Assembly (NCBI GenBank): GCA_021613535.1
Contig: CP075496.1
Location: 10,044,001-10,108,000, forward strand
Origin: Adineta vaga
Lineage: Eukaryota > Rotifera
Direction: 5' to 3'
Length of the DNA stretch: 64,000 nt
Numbering within the stretch: the stretch's first letter is position 1; every line of letters begins with the position of its first letter. A model generated the notes under the pieces. That model worked only from the letters and a program-made list of their open reading frames with translations. It was not told where the DNA came from and searched no databases. Both the position numbers and the translations under genes were made by a program. Below, in pieces: positions 1-10,348 of the stretch.

Positions 1-2202
1 TGTTTATGGTTGAGAATTTGTCAAGAAATAAATATTTATGTGTAAATATTGATATAGAAGAGGCCAAAAATATTCGTCACTCTCGTCACTCTAGACTCCC
101 TAGTAAAACTCATGATTGTGTTCCGCAGCAACATCATCAATTGTTATTTATCACTGAATGGTCGGATAAACAAAATGGGGATTGTCGTTTCAAGTATACA
201 TATACACACTATCATGAAACTAAAACCAGTGCAACGACACCAGCCATCGATATTTCTAGACATGATTTACATTCGCCACGACAAACATAATACTGTCTGA
301 TTATCAATTCGAAATAAAGCTGTTTTTTTCTATTTGTTATATACTAGATACTGAGAATGAGCATGATTCCAATCGATTTGCTTCCTTTTAATTTATTAAG
401 TAATGTCTTTATTAGAAAATATTGCATCAGAATAAAGAAGTAAAAGTTCATTTTAACAATTTACTTTCCACAATGGGAGCGCACTGTTATTGCACAGAAG
501 CAATCAATTTTCATCTTGCACTTTTGTTTTACTCTACCTGCTCCTTCTTTTTATAATTAAATATATTGGTGTGTTTTCTTCAAGATGCTCTATTATCATT
601 CGATAAGAATTATTTCTAAAAAATATTCAAAGTACGTCAACAATATTCTATTTCATTGAATCATGAATATTTACGTCAGTTTGCATGTTTATACCATGGA
701 ATATGTGATTATAGTATTGATAGTTATGACAAATCAACTCGAAAATATAAGACCAAGCAATTTAATTATAATTTCTGTAGTTTACTTTTTCCGATCACAA
801 TTGCAAGTCAAATAAATTTATTAAGTATAACTATTTGCCTTTTAACCAAGATTATTTTTACGAAATGGTATTGATGTGAATGCTTTACGACAGACATCAT
901 TTGATTTGGCGATGAATAACGATACGAAACAAATACTTAAGAATAAAACAAAACTTAGTTTGAAATCGCTTGTATGCATTCGTTGATAATAATTATTAAT
1001 CTAATTAATGACAACAAGACTTTTAGAATAGATTTTAAAACAATGCTCGCATTTGTGACAAATTATAGTTATCATCGGCATGAATGACTGAAAAATAAAA
1101 GTTTATTAATCGAAAGATTCATATGAAATGCTATGAGACTACGACAAATCTATGCAACAAATTTTTTAATTTTTTAAGAAAAAGGAAACTTTACTATACC
1201 AAATACAATTATCTTTTTTAGCTTTGATAATATTTTAATGTCATCAGTAGATGGCTCTCCATAGCACTCATCTAGTTACACACATAACATTGACTGAATG
1301 TCCTTGATCCTTTTTTTGTATACGGCTACATCGTATGGTCGTGGTTGATCGATTTTCAATCGTTACTGTTTTTCTCTATCTGTAACGGCACCTTTCTTGT
1401 TTTTTTATTATTGTGATCTATCATACCTGTTATTTATTATGGTAATAAAACATCTTATTTACAGATATTATTATTGATCATTATTTGATATGTCATCGAA
1501 CGACAAGGAAGTATGTTAATAATTATTTGAAAGTTAATATGATCTTTTTTTACGATAGTATTGGACCTATAAAGTATGATTCTATTTTGATAGTAGAATA
1601 ATTTCCAAAACTGACGAGTTCACTAATGAAAGTAATGGTAATTATAGTTGTATCTTCTTCTACAAACATGCACGACTCTCAATTAGATAAAAATCTATAG
1701 AATAATATATGAGTGTTTTGAAGTTTACTATTAATTAGAATTACTTAGTTGGTAGTTTTTTTTTGAGAATCAGTTCTAGTCGATGAAGCAAAGTTTCGAA
1801 TTATTTCAGTCAATCGAAGTAATGTTTCATCATGTTTCTGAAAATTATCATTTTTGTAAGATGAAAAGACTCTTACTTAGTCTTTATAAAATTTCACCTA
1901 TCGTATAGTCAAAAATCATTATAGACTTCAAGGGTATCAAATGAAAATGATATTTAGAATCTTTTACGTTTCATTAGAGTGAACCGTTCCTATGAATTAA
2001 GAGAGAAAAAAACGAAGTTTAATTTTGGCAGTTGTTTGTTCTGGTTAGAGATACTAATGAAAATATCGACTTTTCTAAAAAAAATATCATCGATACAAAC
2101 TTCATCGAACTTATTTTTAGACATTCATCGACTTCAGCGTACGATTGCAATTCTTTTGAAACATTCGTCGTCGTTATATTATAGTTTGTATTACTTATAA
2201 AG
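1..2202. other. AT-rich stretch with no supported gene
   Basis: Open frames here are short (under 100 codons), overlap each other and carry no recognisable domain or signal peptide. A frame from 1979 to 2200 ends two bases before the ATG of the next gene, but it begins at GTG and looks like chance. I see no RNA gene or repeat array. The promoter of the gene starting at 2203 should lie at the right end, but I cannot point to a motif. Confidence 0.6.
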
Positions 2203-3579
2203 ATGACTGAATGTGATAACTTACAAATTGGTAAAGAATTTCTTGCTAGTCAAAACTGGCCTTTCACCCTATGTAATCCTGGTTTCGATCGATGCTACTG
2301 TAATCGATGTTATCTATCAACTTACCGAGATGTTTATTCAATTGGTGGTCATCCATATGTCATTCCTCGAGGATGGACTCGTTTTGGTATACGCGTCGAC
2401 GAACCATTTGCTAAACATCATGATGTATGGAGAACATGGGCTAACTGTTATCATGGAACAAGTATTGAACGTGCTAAATCAATAGTTGAACATCGACAAT
2501 TACTTCTGCCGCGTGATATAACATTAGATGGTAAAACATTAGAAATACGTGCTGGTCATATTCCAGAAGAAATGTATTTATTTACAACACCAACGATAAG
2601 ATATGCTGCTCTTAGTTGTTATACTCAATCCTATATATTTACATCGTCGAAAACAAATAAACGGTATAAAATTAAAGTTGCACTTCAATGTAAACAAAAA
2701 CAAGATTCGTTTACTGTTCAAGGTGAAACTGTAGGTGCACGTCGACGACAAGTGACTATATGTCCACATATACCCAACGAGCAAATCGAATGGAAAACAC
2801 AACAACGTTCAGCTGTTATGCCATATGCATTGCTACTTCAGATAATTCCTGAAGAAGAAAAGAGTACTAAAATCCCAGAACATACTAAAGTTCCAGAGCA
2901 TACTAAACTCCCAGAGCATACTAAACTTCCAGAGCATACTAAAGTTCCAGAGCACACGAAAGTTCCAGAGCATACTAAACCCTCAGAGCACACGAAAGTT
3001 CTAGATCCTACTAAAAAAAAGTCTCGGCAAGTCACTTGTCCACAATGTTCACAAACAAATGTGTTAGATTATGGTAATTCCAAGGACGCGAATGTTATCA
3101 CTTGGGCTTGTAAAGCATGTAAGACAGTTTTTCGACAATTCAACTGTCCTGATTGTTCTGGTGCTAATATATGGAAAGATGCCGAATATAAAGAAGGAAG
3201 AGTTTATACATGTATACACAAAAATTGTAAGAAAAAATTCCAACAAATTAGCTGTCCGCATTGTGCTGGTGCTATAATGTGGAGCGATGTTGATTATAAA
3301 CAAGGAAAATTGTTTACTTGTCCATATGAAAATTGTAAGAAAACCTTTCAACAAGTGAATTGTCCACATTGTCATGGTTCGAATACATGGAATAATGGTA
3401 CTTATAAAGAAGGAAGAATCAATACTTGTGCATACAGTAATTGTAAGAAAACATTTCAACAGGTCAATTGCACACATTGTGCTCGATCTATCGTATGGAA
3501 AGATACGACTTATTCACTTGGAACACCTGCTATTTGTCCATACGAAGATTGTAAAAAAACATTTACAATAAATCCTTAA
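2203..3579 (+). CDS. ART/PARP-fold-like protein with hexapeptide repeats and five C-terminal zinc ribbons
   Basis: Intronless, 458 aa. Residues about 75-215 contain CYHGT (His84) and FTTPTIRYAA (Tyr134), spaced like the first two residues of the H-Y-E triad of ADP-ribosyltransferase folds. A later ETVG or IEW segment could supply the acidic residue. This assignment is inference from motif spacing. Residues 224-271 are eight tandem six-residue units (PEHTK plus V/L/I), probably an extended linker. Residues 275-458 hold five repeats of about 36 aa, each with CPxC, an aromatic W/K segment, then C-x2-C or C-x4-C and a KKxFxQ tail, as expected for zinc ribbons. No signal peptide or TM segment. ATG 2203 is the first in-frame Met. 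It may bind nucleic acid or protein through the ribbons and modify a partner through the N-terminal domain. The repeat architecture is certain; enzymatic activity is not. Confidence 0.7.
   Translation: MTECDNLQIGKEFLASQNWPFTLCNPGFDRCYCNRCYLSTYRDVYSIGGHPYVIPRGWTRFGIRVDEPFAKHHDVWRTWANCYHGTSIERAKSIVEHRQLLLPRDITLDGKTLEIRAGHIPEEMYLFTTPTIRYAALSCYTQSYIFTSSKTNKRYKIKVALQCKQKQDSFTVQGETVGARRRQVTICPHIPNEQIEWKTQQRSAVMPYALLLQIIPEEEKSTKIPEHTKVPEHTKLPEHTKLPEHTKVPEHTKVPEHTKPSEHTKVLDPTKKKSRQVTCPQCSQTNVLDYGNSKDANVITWACKACKTVFRQFNCPDCSGANIWKDAEYKEGRVYTCIHKNCKKKFQQISCPHCAGAIMWSDVDYKQGKLFTCPYENCKKTFQQVNCPHCHGSNTWNNGTYKEGRINTCAYSNCKKTFQQVNCTHCARSIVWKDTTYSLGTPAICPYEDCKKTFTINP
2872..3015 (+). repeat. 18-bp tandem repeat, 8 units, in frame within the ART-like gene
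   Basis: Eight consecutive 18-bp units encode I/V/L-PEHTK; the last two are degenerate (PSEHTK, VLDPTK). Because units are multiples of three, copy-number change would keep frame. It forms the spacer between the N-terminal domain and the zinc ribbons. Confidence 0.95.
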
Positions 3580-3990
3580 TTAGAATATTCAACATTTTTG
3601 TGGAACTCATTGTATCATACATTTACCACAGAATTAAATCTATCGTTAACTTATGTAATATACTTAGTACTTATTCAGAATTTTTATTTTCTAACAGTAA
3701 TATACATATCAATATAACTAGGCTTAATGAATATGCTTTGAAATGAGAATCTGTTTTTGAACAAAAAAAATGATTCTCGAGTATCGCAATTTCAATACAT
3801 CGATTGGTTCCATTGTTCTGAAACGATGATAAAAAAATATTCACACTATATATTTGAATCTCTTACAACCTGTCCGTTCAAGAATTGTTACGAGAGCGAT
3901 TTACTGTGATTGCCATAGAGCAAAATTTTTGTTTGATCAATCAATCATTATATTCTATTGAACTAATAATTTATTATGAAAGCTTTTGAT
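3580..3990. other. Intergenic, convergent 3' ends
   Basis: AT-rich stretch between the stop of the zinc-ribbon gene (+) and the stop of the LU-domain gene (-). It should hold both 3' UTRs and poly(A) signals. I see no other feature. Confidence 0.6.
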
Positions 3991-4998
3991 TCAATATTTT
4001 CGTGCATAAACGAAGAAGAAACAGAGCAATAGACTGATAATCATTCCGATCTCATTATATAATGAAATATTAGCAGTATTATTCGGTTTGATAGTAGTTG
4101 AAGTAACTACTTCACCTGCAAATGTGTTCATATCAAAATTCATTCTATAGAGTGATTGAACTTCTTCTTGTTTCTTTTCGGAATTACAGTTTGGCAATGT
4201 GCAGGTATACCAGAAACTGAATGTAACATTTCGATTTTTGATCCAATAGATCTTGCGATGTTCGAATTCAGCCCATACGGTTGTTTCGAGTGGTACAGCT
4301 CAATAACAAGCACCACACATGTAATCAGCACATGTTCTTGCTTCTGCTTTTACACATGTTGATATTGATGAATTAGAATGATTACCAGGTACATGGCAAG
4401 GCAAACAAAAAGGTTCAATAAATGATGATCCACTATTTTTTATGAAACTATCATATGTTATTGATTCGTTAACGGCGATCGTTTGATTAGCAGCAAGCAA
4501 TTTCATAATGCGATCAAAATCAAAATCGATCATCGTTGCATTCAAAACTCGTTTCATATTTTCCAATGTATTACATTTATCGGTTGAACAAAAGTAATAT
4601 ATGTAATCCATTCGAATACTTCGACGATCAAGTTTTCTGGATGCGATTTGCAATTCGATTCGTTCTTCACTTCGAACTGACGGACTTGTATCAAATCCGA
4701 TAAGATCTAAACGCAATTTATTTGCCCATGTCACTGCTGTTGAAGGTGATTGGCCATGATAATAATCAGATTCAATCCATATTTGAAACCCACATACGAC
4801 AGAATTATTCTTTATCGTTAAATCAGTTTTGCATTTGGAAGGTGTTAATAATTCAAGACTATCCACTGTCAATGGAAGTGTTATTGAGTCTGGATATACA
4901 TAACTACATGTATGACATTCGATGGATTGCGTTTCTGATACGCAGAGTAATGTAAAAAATAACTTTAATATAATATGAAGATTAGCGATTGAAGATAT
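3991..4998 (-). pseudogene. Ly6/uPAR (LU)-domain membrane protein, two LU domains, interrupted by an in-frame TGA
   Basis: One minus-strand frame runs from about 4998 to the terminal stop at 3991-3993, broken once by TGA at 4300-4302. It begins with a hydrophobic signal-like segment (LFFTLLCVSETQS, about 4930-4975). LU domain 1 follows, from ECHTC to CSTDKCN. LU domain 2 runs from FCLPC through TCADYMCGACY, the TGA, then FWYTCTLPNCN. The C-terminus carries a hydrophobic stretch (MIISLLLCFFFVYA) that fits a GPI signal or TM anchor. LU proteins are extracellular three-finger folds. Both flanks of the TGA keep coding character and the final CxxxxCN signature, so the stop is recent, read through, or an error. 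No in-frame ATG exists before the signal segment, so a first exon is missing or unresolved. Either a functional gene or a pseudogene is possible. Confidence 0.65.
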
Positions 4999-5390
4999 GT
5001 CGTTTTTTCCTTTTCGTTAAATGTTTTTATAACGAAAAACACGTGTGTGTGACCCTTCTTTTTTATATGTTATCTAAACGAGTGAATAATTCTTTGTCAC
5101 ATCTACATTGTTTGCGCAATTACACATATTTTATCAATTCGCTACTCTTTGACTCTATGAATCAGATGAGAGATTTTTCAAATGACGTTTGTCAACACTT
5201 TTATTGCATAGGTAAATTTTGATATAAAATGATTCCCTTTTTAATTGTACTTCTTTTAATATCATACGAAAAACTTTAAAAAAAAACTCGCAAGAGACAC
5301 GAATCATCTTAGAATATATAAATAGAATTTGATGTCTTGTCACATTTCATGAGAAACAAAGTTGATCGAATCTTTTATTTATTTGTTTAC

Positions 5391-5473
5391 GGGGTGAGGG
5401 TGGGTGTGGGTGGGTGAAGAAGATATGCTCACATCCACCCATCCCACTGCCCTCGTCCACACCCACACCCTCA
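5391..5473. repeat. Inverted G-tract block resembling TGTGGG telomere repeats
   Basis: The + strand carries five closely spaced G-runs at 5391-5415 (units GAGGG, TGGG, TGTGGG, TGGG). After about 16 bp of spacer the complementary C-runs follow at 5437-5471, including CCACACCCACACCC, which is GGGTGTGGGTGTGG on the minus strand. In such AT-rich DNA this is a striking local composition. Each arm has four or more G-runs on one strand and could form a G-quadruplex, and the arms could pair imperfectly. TGTGGG is the bdelloid telomere unit as I recall it, so these may be interstitial telomere-like repeats. Confidence 0.7.
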
Positions 5474-5890
5474 AAACAATACAACTACAGTGCAAGAATT
5501 ATTGGAAAAACTTTTATTTTTTGTTTCTGATGGTTAATTTAATGAAATTTTAAACGTTCTTCTAAATTATATTTCATCATTCATACTTTTAACTATAGTA
5601 ACATTGTCGATTTTTTTTAGTGAGAGAATATTTTTTAAATGATATTTTTATGAAGGACATTCTTGATTGTACTCTAAATTTCCATTTGGATTTTTACTCG
5701 TTTACATGCATTCATCATTATATTTTTCTTGTAATCTTCATCTAAGAATAGCTCATCAATCCTATTCAATTGTTTAGAAAACAACCATAATTACACGAAT
5801 GTATATGAAATAATATGTATTCATAAAAAGAAATTAGAGGATAATTGAATAGTGAAACTAAGACAGTATTCATTATCTCACCACTTTCAC

Positions 5891-5914
5891 TATATATATA
5901 TATATATATATATA
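5891..5914. repeat. (TA)12 microsatellite
   Basis: A pure TA dinucleotide run about 75 bp upstream of the ATG of the next GPCR gene. Shorter TA runs occur near 19281-19294, 48475-48492, 55479-55494 and 62587-62600. Confidence 0.95.
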
Positions 5915-5986
5915 CGCTTCTTTTTACTAGAATATCTCGTTCGTAAACGTGCTTGTGATATTCCAAAAACTATTTTAATTTACGGA

Positions 5987-6964
5987 ATGTCAAACACAAA
6001 TGTAACAATATTGTACATAGCTTCATTACAATACATATCAGGACAAATAACTCTGTACATGTCAATGATCATTCTCATTTCTGGTATAGTTGGTAATATA
6101 TTGAATTGTTTAGTATTTACACAACGATCTATTCGTTCAAGACCATGTGTTATCTGTTTCTTTCTGGCTAGTATATTGAATTTGATTGCGCTTGTTTCAG
6201 GTATTACACCACGTGCATTTCAAAGTTTCTTTATGATGCCAGATCAAACAGAAACAATACCCATGTTCTGTAAACTGCGATTATTTGTCGTTTACACAAC
6301 ACGTACAATTTCCTCATGGCTTCTTTCTCTCGCAGCTATCGATCGTTATTTAATTTCAAGTTCAAATATTAATCGACGTCAACTGAGTAATATTAAAAAT
6401 GCTTGCCTTTCAACATTCATTATTAGTATTCTATCGATTCTAATTTGGATTGAAGTTTTTTTTTGTTTCGACGCTAATCTTATTGGTACTCCTCAAAAAT
6501 GTTATGCAAAATCTGATGCATGTCGTGTATTCAATGATCTAGCACAATCACTTATTACAACAATTATTCCATCTTTAGTAATGCTCTTAGCCGGTTTATT
6601 TACCATATCTCATGTTCGAGATTCACAACGGACTGCACCATCTTTAGAAAATGTGAATAAAAATACTATTCGTCGAAATAGAAAAGATGAACGTAGTCTA
6701 ACTTTAATGTTAATAGCACAAGTTATTCTTCTGACAATATTCACATTTCCTCAAGCAGGACAAAAATTTTATCTAACTTACACATTCTATCAAATAAAAT
6801 CATCAACTCAACGAGCATTAGAAAGTTTACTTTTCAATTTTGTTCTACTTCTAACATATATTCCAAGTTGTATGCCGTTTTATTTATATACAATAACCGG
6901 TACTATATTTCGAAAAACTCTAATTACATTATTTAAAAAACTCCTGTTTTTAAACAACAACTAA
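5987..6964 (+). CDS. Rhodopsin-like seven-TM G-protein-coupled receptor
   Basis: Intronless, 325 aa from ATG 5987. The open frame extends to 5852, but that extension crosses the TA repeat and starts at GTG, so I chose the internal ATG. Seven hydrophobic segments are visible. TM1 holds GIVGNILN with the conserved GN. A Cys before TM3 (MFCKLR) can pair with a Cys in loop 2 (PQKCYAK). TM3 ends in AAIDRYLISS, the DRY motif. Third loop is basic (RRNRKDER), and TM7 lies near the C-terminus with a short lysine-rich tail. Two N-terminal residues are possible N-glycosylation sites (NVT). Ligand unknown; the pattern fits the peptide-receptor-like orphan GPCRs that are numerous in rotifers. Confidence 0.85.
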   Translation: MSNTNVTILYIASLQYISGQITLYMSMIILISGIVGNILNCLVFTQRSIRSRPCVICFFLASILNLIALVSGITPRAFQSFFMMPDQTETIPMFCKLRLFVVYTTRTISSWLLSLAAIDRYLISSSNINRRQLSNIKNACLSTFIISILSILIWIEVFFCFDANLIGTPQKCYAKSDACRVFNDLAQSLITTIIPSLVMLLAGLFTISHVRDSQRTAPSLENVNKNTIRRNRKDERSLTLMLIAQVILLTIFTFPQAGQKFYLTYTFYQIKSSTQRALESLLFNFVLLLTYIPSCMPFYLYTITGTIFRKTLITLFKKLLFLNNN

Positions 6965-7213
6965 TTATATCATTTCGAATTACCATAAATAAAACTATTG
7001 ATGATATAAGAAAAGCAAAAATCTGATTACATGCTAAATAAATGACACCACAAGTTTGTTTAACTCTTTTATAAAATACGCTCCGATATTTCTTTATTAT
7101 TTCTGTGCTTTTGATCACAGTACATGTTAAATCTTTCTGAACAGATGAAGAAAAAATACAAGATATATTCGTTCTACCACAGTTAATGAATTTTATTTTT
7201 TTCCGGAAAAAAA

Positions 7214-7894
7214 TCAAAAAGTATCGTACATATTTAATAAAATCAGTTTCTTCTCATTCTGTTGTAATAATAGTTCTACAATTGAAGCGAGTGTATCAAT
7301 TCGACTTTCCATATAACTAATTAGTTCACTTTGTTTTTGTCGATAATTTTCTCGTTCATCTCGAATTTTGTGTAACTGAATACGTAAACAATTTATTTCA
7401 GTATGTTCAACTTGATATTGCCTTTGAAAATCAGTAGCACATTCGTTACATTTTAATAAAACGAATGGACATCCACGATAATGTTCATTAAAATTCATTT
7501 TAGTAAATTCTGCACTACATCCCGAACATGTTTTCAATCGATAATCACACGTTTCCTCGTGCGTTTCAAGATTATTGTATGGTAAACTTTCGGAACATCC
7601 ATGAGGTTTGTATCGACAAGTAATTTGTAGTTTAGACAAAGCATACATGTTTCCTGATGGACATTTTCGTTGAATATATTCATGATTATCGTGTGGACAA
7701 AGATGTGGTTCAGCCGCGTCGACTTTCCAATTTTTAATACATGAAATACAGAATGGTGTATCGCACGTTTGACAAGCAATCGGTAACCATAAAACTCCTT
7801 GACATAAAGAACATATAACAAGTTTTGGTATTGATAATGCAACAGCACGATCTTTTAGTAAATAAGGTTGATCACGTATAAAAGAGTCAGACAT
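7214..7894 (-). CDS. RING finger plus TRAF-type zinc-finger protein with C-terminal coiled coil
   Basis: Intronless, 226 aa from ATG at 7892-7894. Residues about 27-60 form a RING-like cluster (CSLC, CQTC, CISC, then LCPHD). Residues about 75-155 hold TRAF-type zinc fingers with regularly spaced C/H pairs (CRYKPHGC, HEETC, CSGC, HYRGC, CNEC, HTEINC). A hydrophilic coiled coil follows (about 170-210), then a short hydrophobic end. There is no MATH domain, so it is shorter than a full TRAF protein. Probable role: RING-type E3 ubiquitin ligase or scaffold in the cytoplasm. It is convergent with the upstream GPCR. Two other proteins in this window share the RING/TRAF-finger front half. Confidence 0.8.
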   Translation of the reverse strand: MSDSFIRDQPYLLKDRAVALSIPKLVICSLCQGVLWLPIACQTCDTPFCISCIKNWKVDAAEPHLCPHDNHEYIQRKCPSGNMYALSKLQITCRYKPHGCSESLPYNNLETHEETCDYRLKTCSGCSAEFTKMNFNEHYRGCPFVLLKCNECATDFQRQYQVEHTEINCLRIQLHKIRDERENYRQKQSELISYMESRIDTLASIVELLLQQNEKKLILLNMYDTF

Positions 7895-8397
7895 TTGCGA
7901 AAAGAGAATATGTTGTATATGACGAAAGTCAATTGTTTATAAGAATAAAACTTATCTACATTATTTTTCTCTTGGCTTAAAAGTAAAGAAGAGAAGGCAC
8001 ATGATTTTTGTGACTTCATTGAAAATTTCCAAGATGAATCATTATTATAGAGATAAACATAAAGTAAACGATAAGATGAATTGACTGCGAAAAACAAATG
8101 TGTCGTCATTTCATCTTTGAAGACTTATGATGAAGACATTATAAATACTATTATACTTTGTTAATTAAAACTAACTTTTCAGAATTTGCAAAACATGTGA
8201 CATCTTTTGCGAGTGTTGTTTCGTACTTCTGTCTGAAGAAAAGGTAAATATTATAATGATAAAACACTTACAAGCAAAGATAACTAAGGATGATGATGTC
8301 TTTACTGTAATTAAAATAGTTTATGATTATTATATTTTGTAGATAATAATTTGCATCATATATAAAACCAATTTTTATATAACTAACATTTGAATTT
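7895..8397. other. Divergent intergenic region
   Basis: About 500 bp between the RING/TRAF-finger gene (-) and the coiled-coil/LRR gene (+). It must contain both promoters. No coding exon, repeat or clear motif seen. Confidence 0.6.
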
Positions 8398-9821
8398 ATG
8401 GATCTATCATCTAATTTATTGGCAGATACAGAAATATTCCAACCATGGCAATATATTTTTAATGAACTCATCCAAAGAAATCGTCAATTGAACGAAAGGA
8501 TTACTCAACTTGAACAACAAGCCAATCAACTCACTGAAGTACATGTACATATTAAAGATTTACAGACTACAAATCAACAATTGAAAATAGAAATCAATGA
8601 TCATATTCGACGATCTTCTGAAGATAGATATAAGCAAGATAATCAGATTTATATGAAACAATTGGAAGAAGCTATGATTTCTCTTAACAATTGTATTCTT
8701 CAATTAAATATTCGAGTCAATACCAATGAAGTTCAAATAGAAAAATTAACGAATGAAAATAAACAATTAAAAGAACAAGTTAATGTCTTACAAAAGTATC
8801 CTCAAGAAATGTCAGAACAATCAAACAATTTCCATTTGAATTCCAATGAATCTTTTACAGAATCATATGAACAACGAAAGACAGTTCTAGGATATGCAAT
8901 TGATAAGATAAAACATATTTTAGGTAAAAGAAAGAATTTAATAGTTTGATAACATCATTTTCTTGGTCATTTAGCTGAAAAAACAGGTGGATCTGCTGTT
9001 AAATCATGTATAAATAACGAGATCGATCAAATACAAGAAACAAAACAGAACATCAATGAAAAATCAGGTAAACTCAAATGCAAGAATGTAAAGAATGCAT
9101 TTCTCTCTCTGCTGAATGCTTTATCAAAACTTTTGTTTTTATTTTTTTAGAGATTAGTAAGGAGAGAAACACTACTTTTCTAGAGAACATACAACAGGAT
9201 AATCGTTTGTTGACTCTGGATTTAAGTGGACGAGAACTAGCAGATGAAGATATAAGAGATGTTGTTCAGGCGTTGCATATTGACAATCGATACACAGGTC
9301 TTGCCTTACATCATAACAAAATTACTTGCATTGGTGCTGCAATGCTAGCCGAAGCGTTAACTTCTAATAATATATTAACACAATTGTCGCTGTCAGTTAA
9401 TCACATAGATGATGATGGTGTTTATGCTTTGGTTAAAACTCTTTCCATTAAGAACCAAACTCTAACAGGATTATACCTTGGATATAATCGAATTACTGAT
9501 AACGGTGCGAAATCTCTCGCTCAAATGTTGCAAATAAATACATCTCTAACATATCTTCATCTATCTGGAAATAATATAAGTAACGAAGGAGTTCGTGTAT
9601 TATCATATGCAATAGAACATCATAATTCTACGATAGAATCTTTATCGTTGGATTCGAACAAGTTATTGACTGATCTAAGTGTAGAATTCCTTTTGCAGAT
9701 GATTAGATATCACGGTTCGTTGAAGAAACTTCATCTGGTCAATTGTAGTCTATCTCAAAAAGGCAAAGAACGGCTTCTCAAAGCACAACAATGTAAAGAA
9801 AATTTTCAAATATTTGTGTAA
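8398..9821 (+). CDS. Coiled-coil protein with C-terminal ribonuclease-inhibitor-type leucine-rich repeats
   Basis: Three exons, 8398-8923, 8975-9067 and 9151-9821, joined by GT-AG introns of 51 and 83 bp that keep phase 1, giving 429 aa. Residues about 20-150 are a long Gln/Asn/Leu-rich coiled coil. A linker with AEKTGGSAVKS follows. Residues about 225-425 contain at least six LRRs of the RI/NOD type (LxLSxNxIxxxGxxxLAxxL; for example LSVNHIDDDGVYAL and LSGNNISNEGVRVL). There is no NACHT or kinase motif. LRRs of this type bind proteins, and the coiled coil suggests oligomers, so an adaptor or sensor role is likely. Without splicing, the first exon would appear as a separate 183-aa protein. 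Confidence 0.8.
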
Positions 9822-10348
9822 ATAATTCAGTTTTTTTGTTAAATAAAAATTCTATAAATTGAAATGCTTCGACGATTTTAGAGGAGCTTGTCGTCAACAA
9901 AGATAAGCAACATCGTGGATTTTTCATCATAATTTTTTCTTTTGTCGTTCTGTTTCTTATGTTGCATAATACACGTGACTTTCTATTCCAATATTATGAA
10001 GCCAATTGTAAAAGAACACTTGTAAAGTCTTGTGAAAATTTCCAAGCACGGCGATTCACCTATTTTAGTTCCTTCATATTTGCTCAATTTGGAAAAAAAC
10101 AGAGATTAGCAAATAAATCGAATTATTCATACAAAAATCAAAAAGATTTGATTTACTCATGAACAACCAAAAGTGAATTGCTCGAGTATAATTCTTCTGT
10201 AGAGTGTAAAGTTTTTTCTTTTATATAATGCCGACATACATACTGAAACTGGAAAAAACCATTTTATAAGAACTTTTCTTCAACACATTTTATATTTTGA
10301 TCACTTTGGATAGATTTTCTTACTGAGGACAGTATTATATTAGAATAA
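9822..10348. other. Intergenic between two + strand genes
   Basis: A 67-codon frame at 9959-10162 has no domain and is probably chance. Otherwise only AT-rich sequence. Confidence 0.6.

Noticed and set aside
1979-2200. 73-codon frame directly upstream of the ART-like gene
   Set aside because: Starts at GTG, has no domain and ends before the ATG; the downstream start is well placed without it.
2838-3477. Antisense frames over the hexapeptide and zinc-ribbon repeats
   Set aside because: They are open only because the repeats are periodic; products are repetitive shadows of the + strand gene.
4283-4302. An 18-bp GT-AG 'intron' that would remove the LU-gene TGA
   Set aside because: Far shorter than any intron in this window (minimum about 45 bp), so not credible without transcript data.
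8398-8949. Stand-alone 183-aa coiled-coil protein
   Set aside because: A clean GTAAAAG...TTTAG intron links it in phase to the LRR exons; the terminal residues of this frame are intronic.
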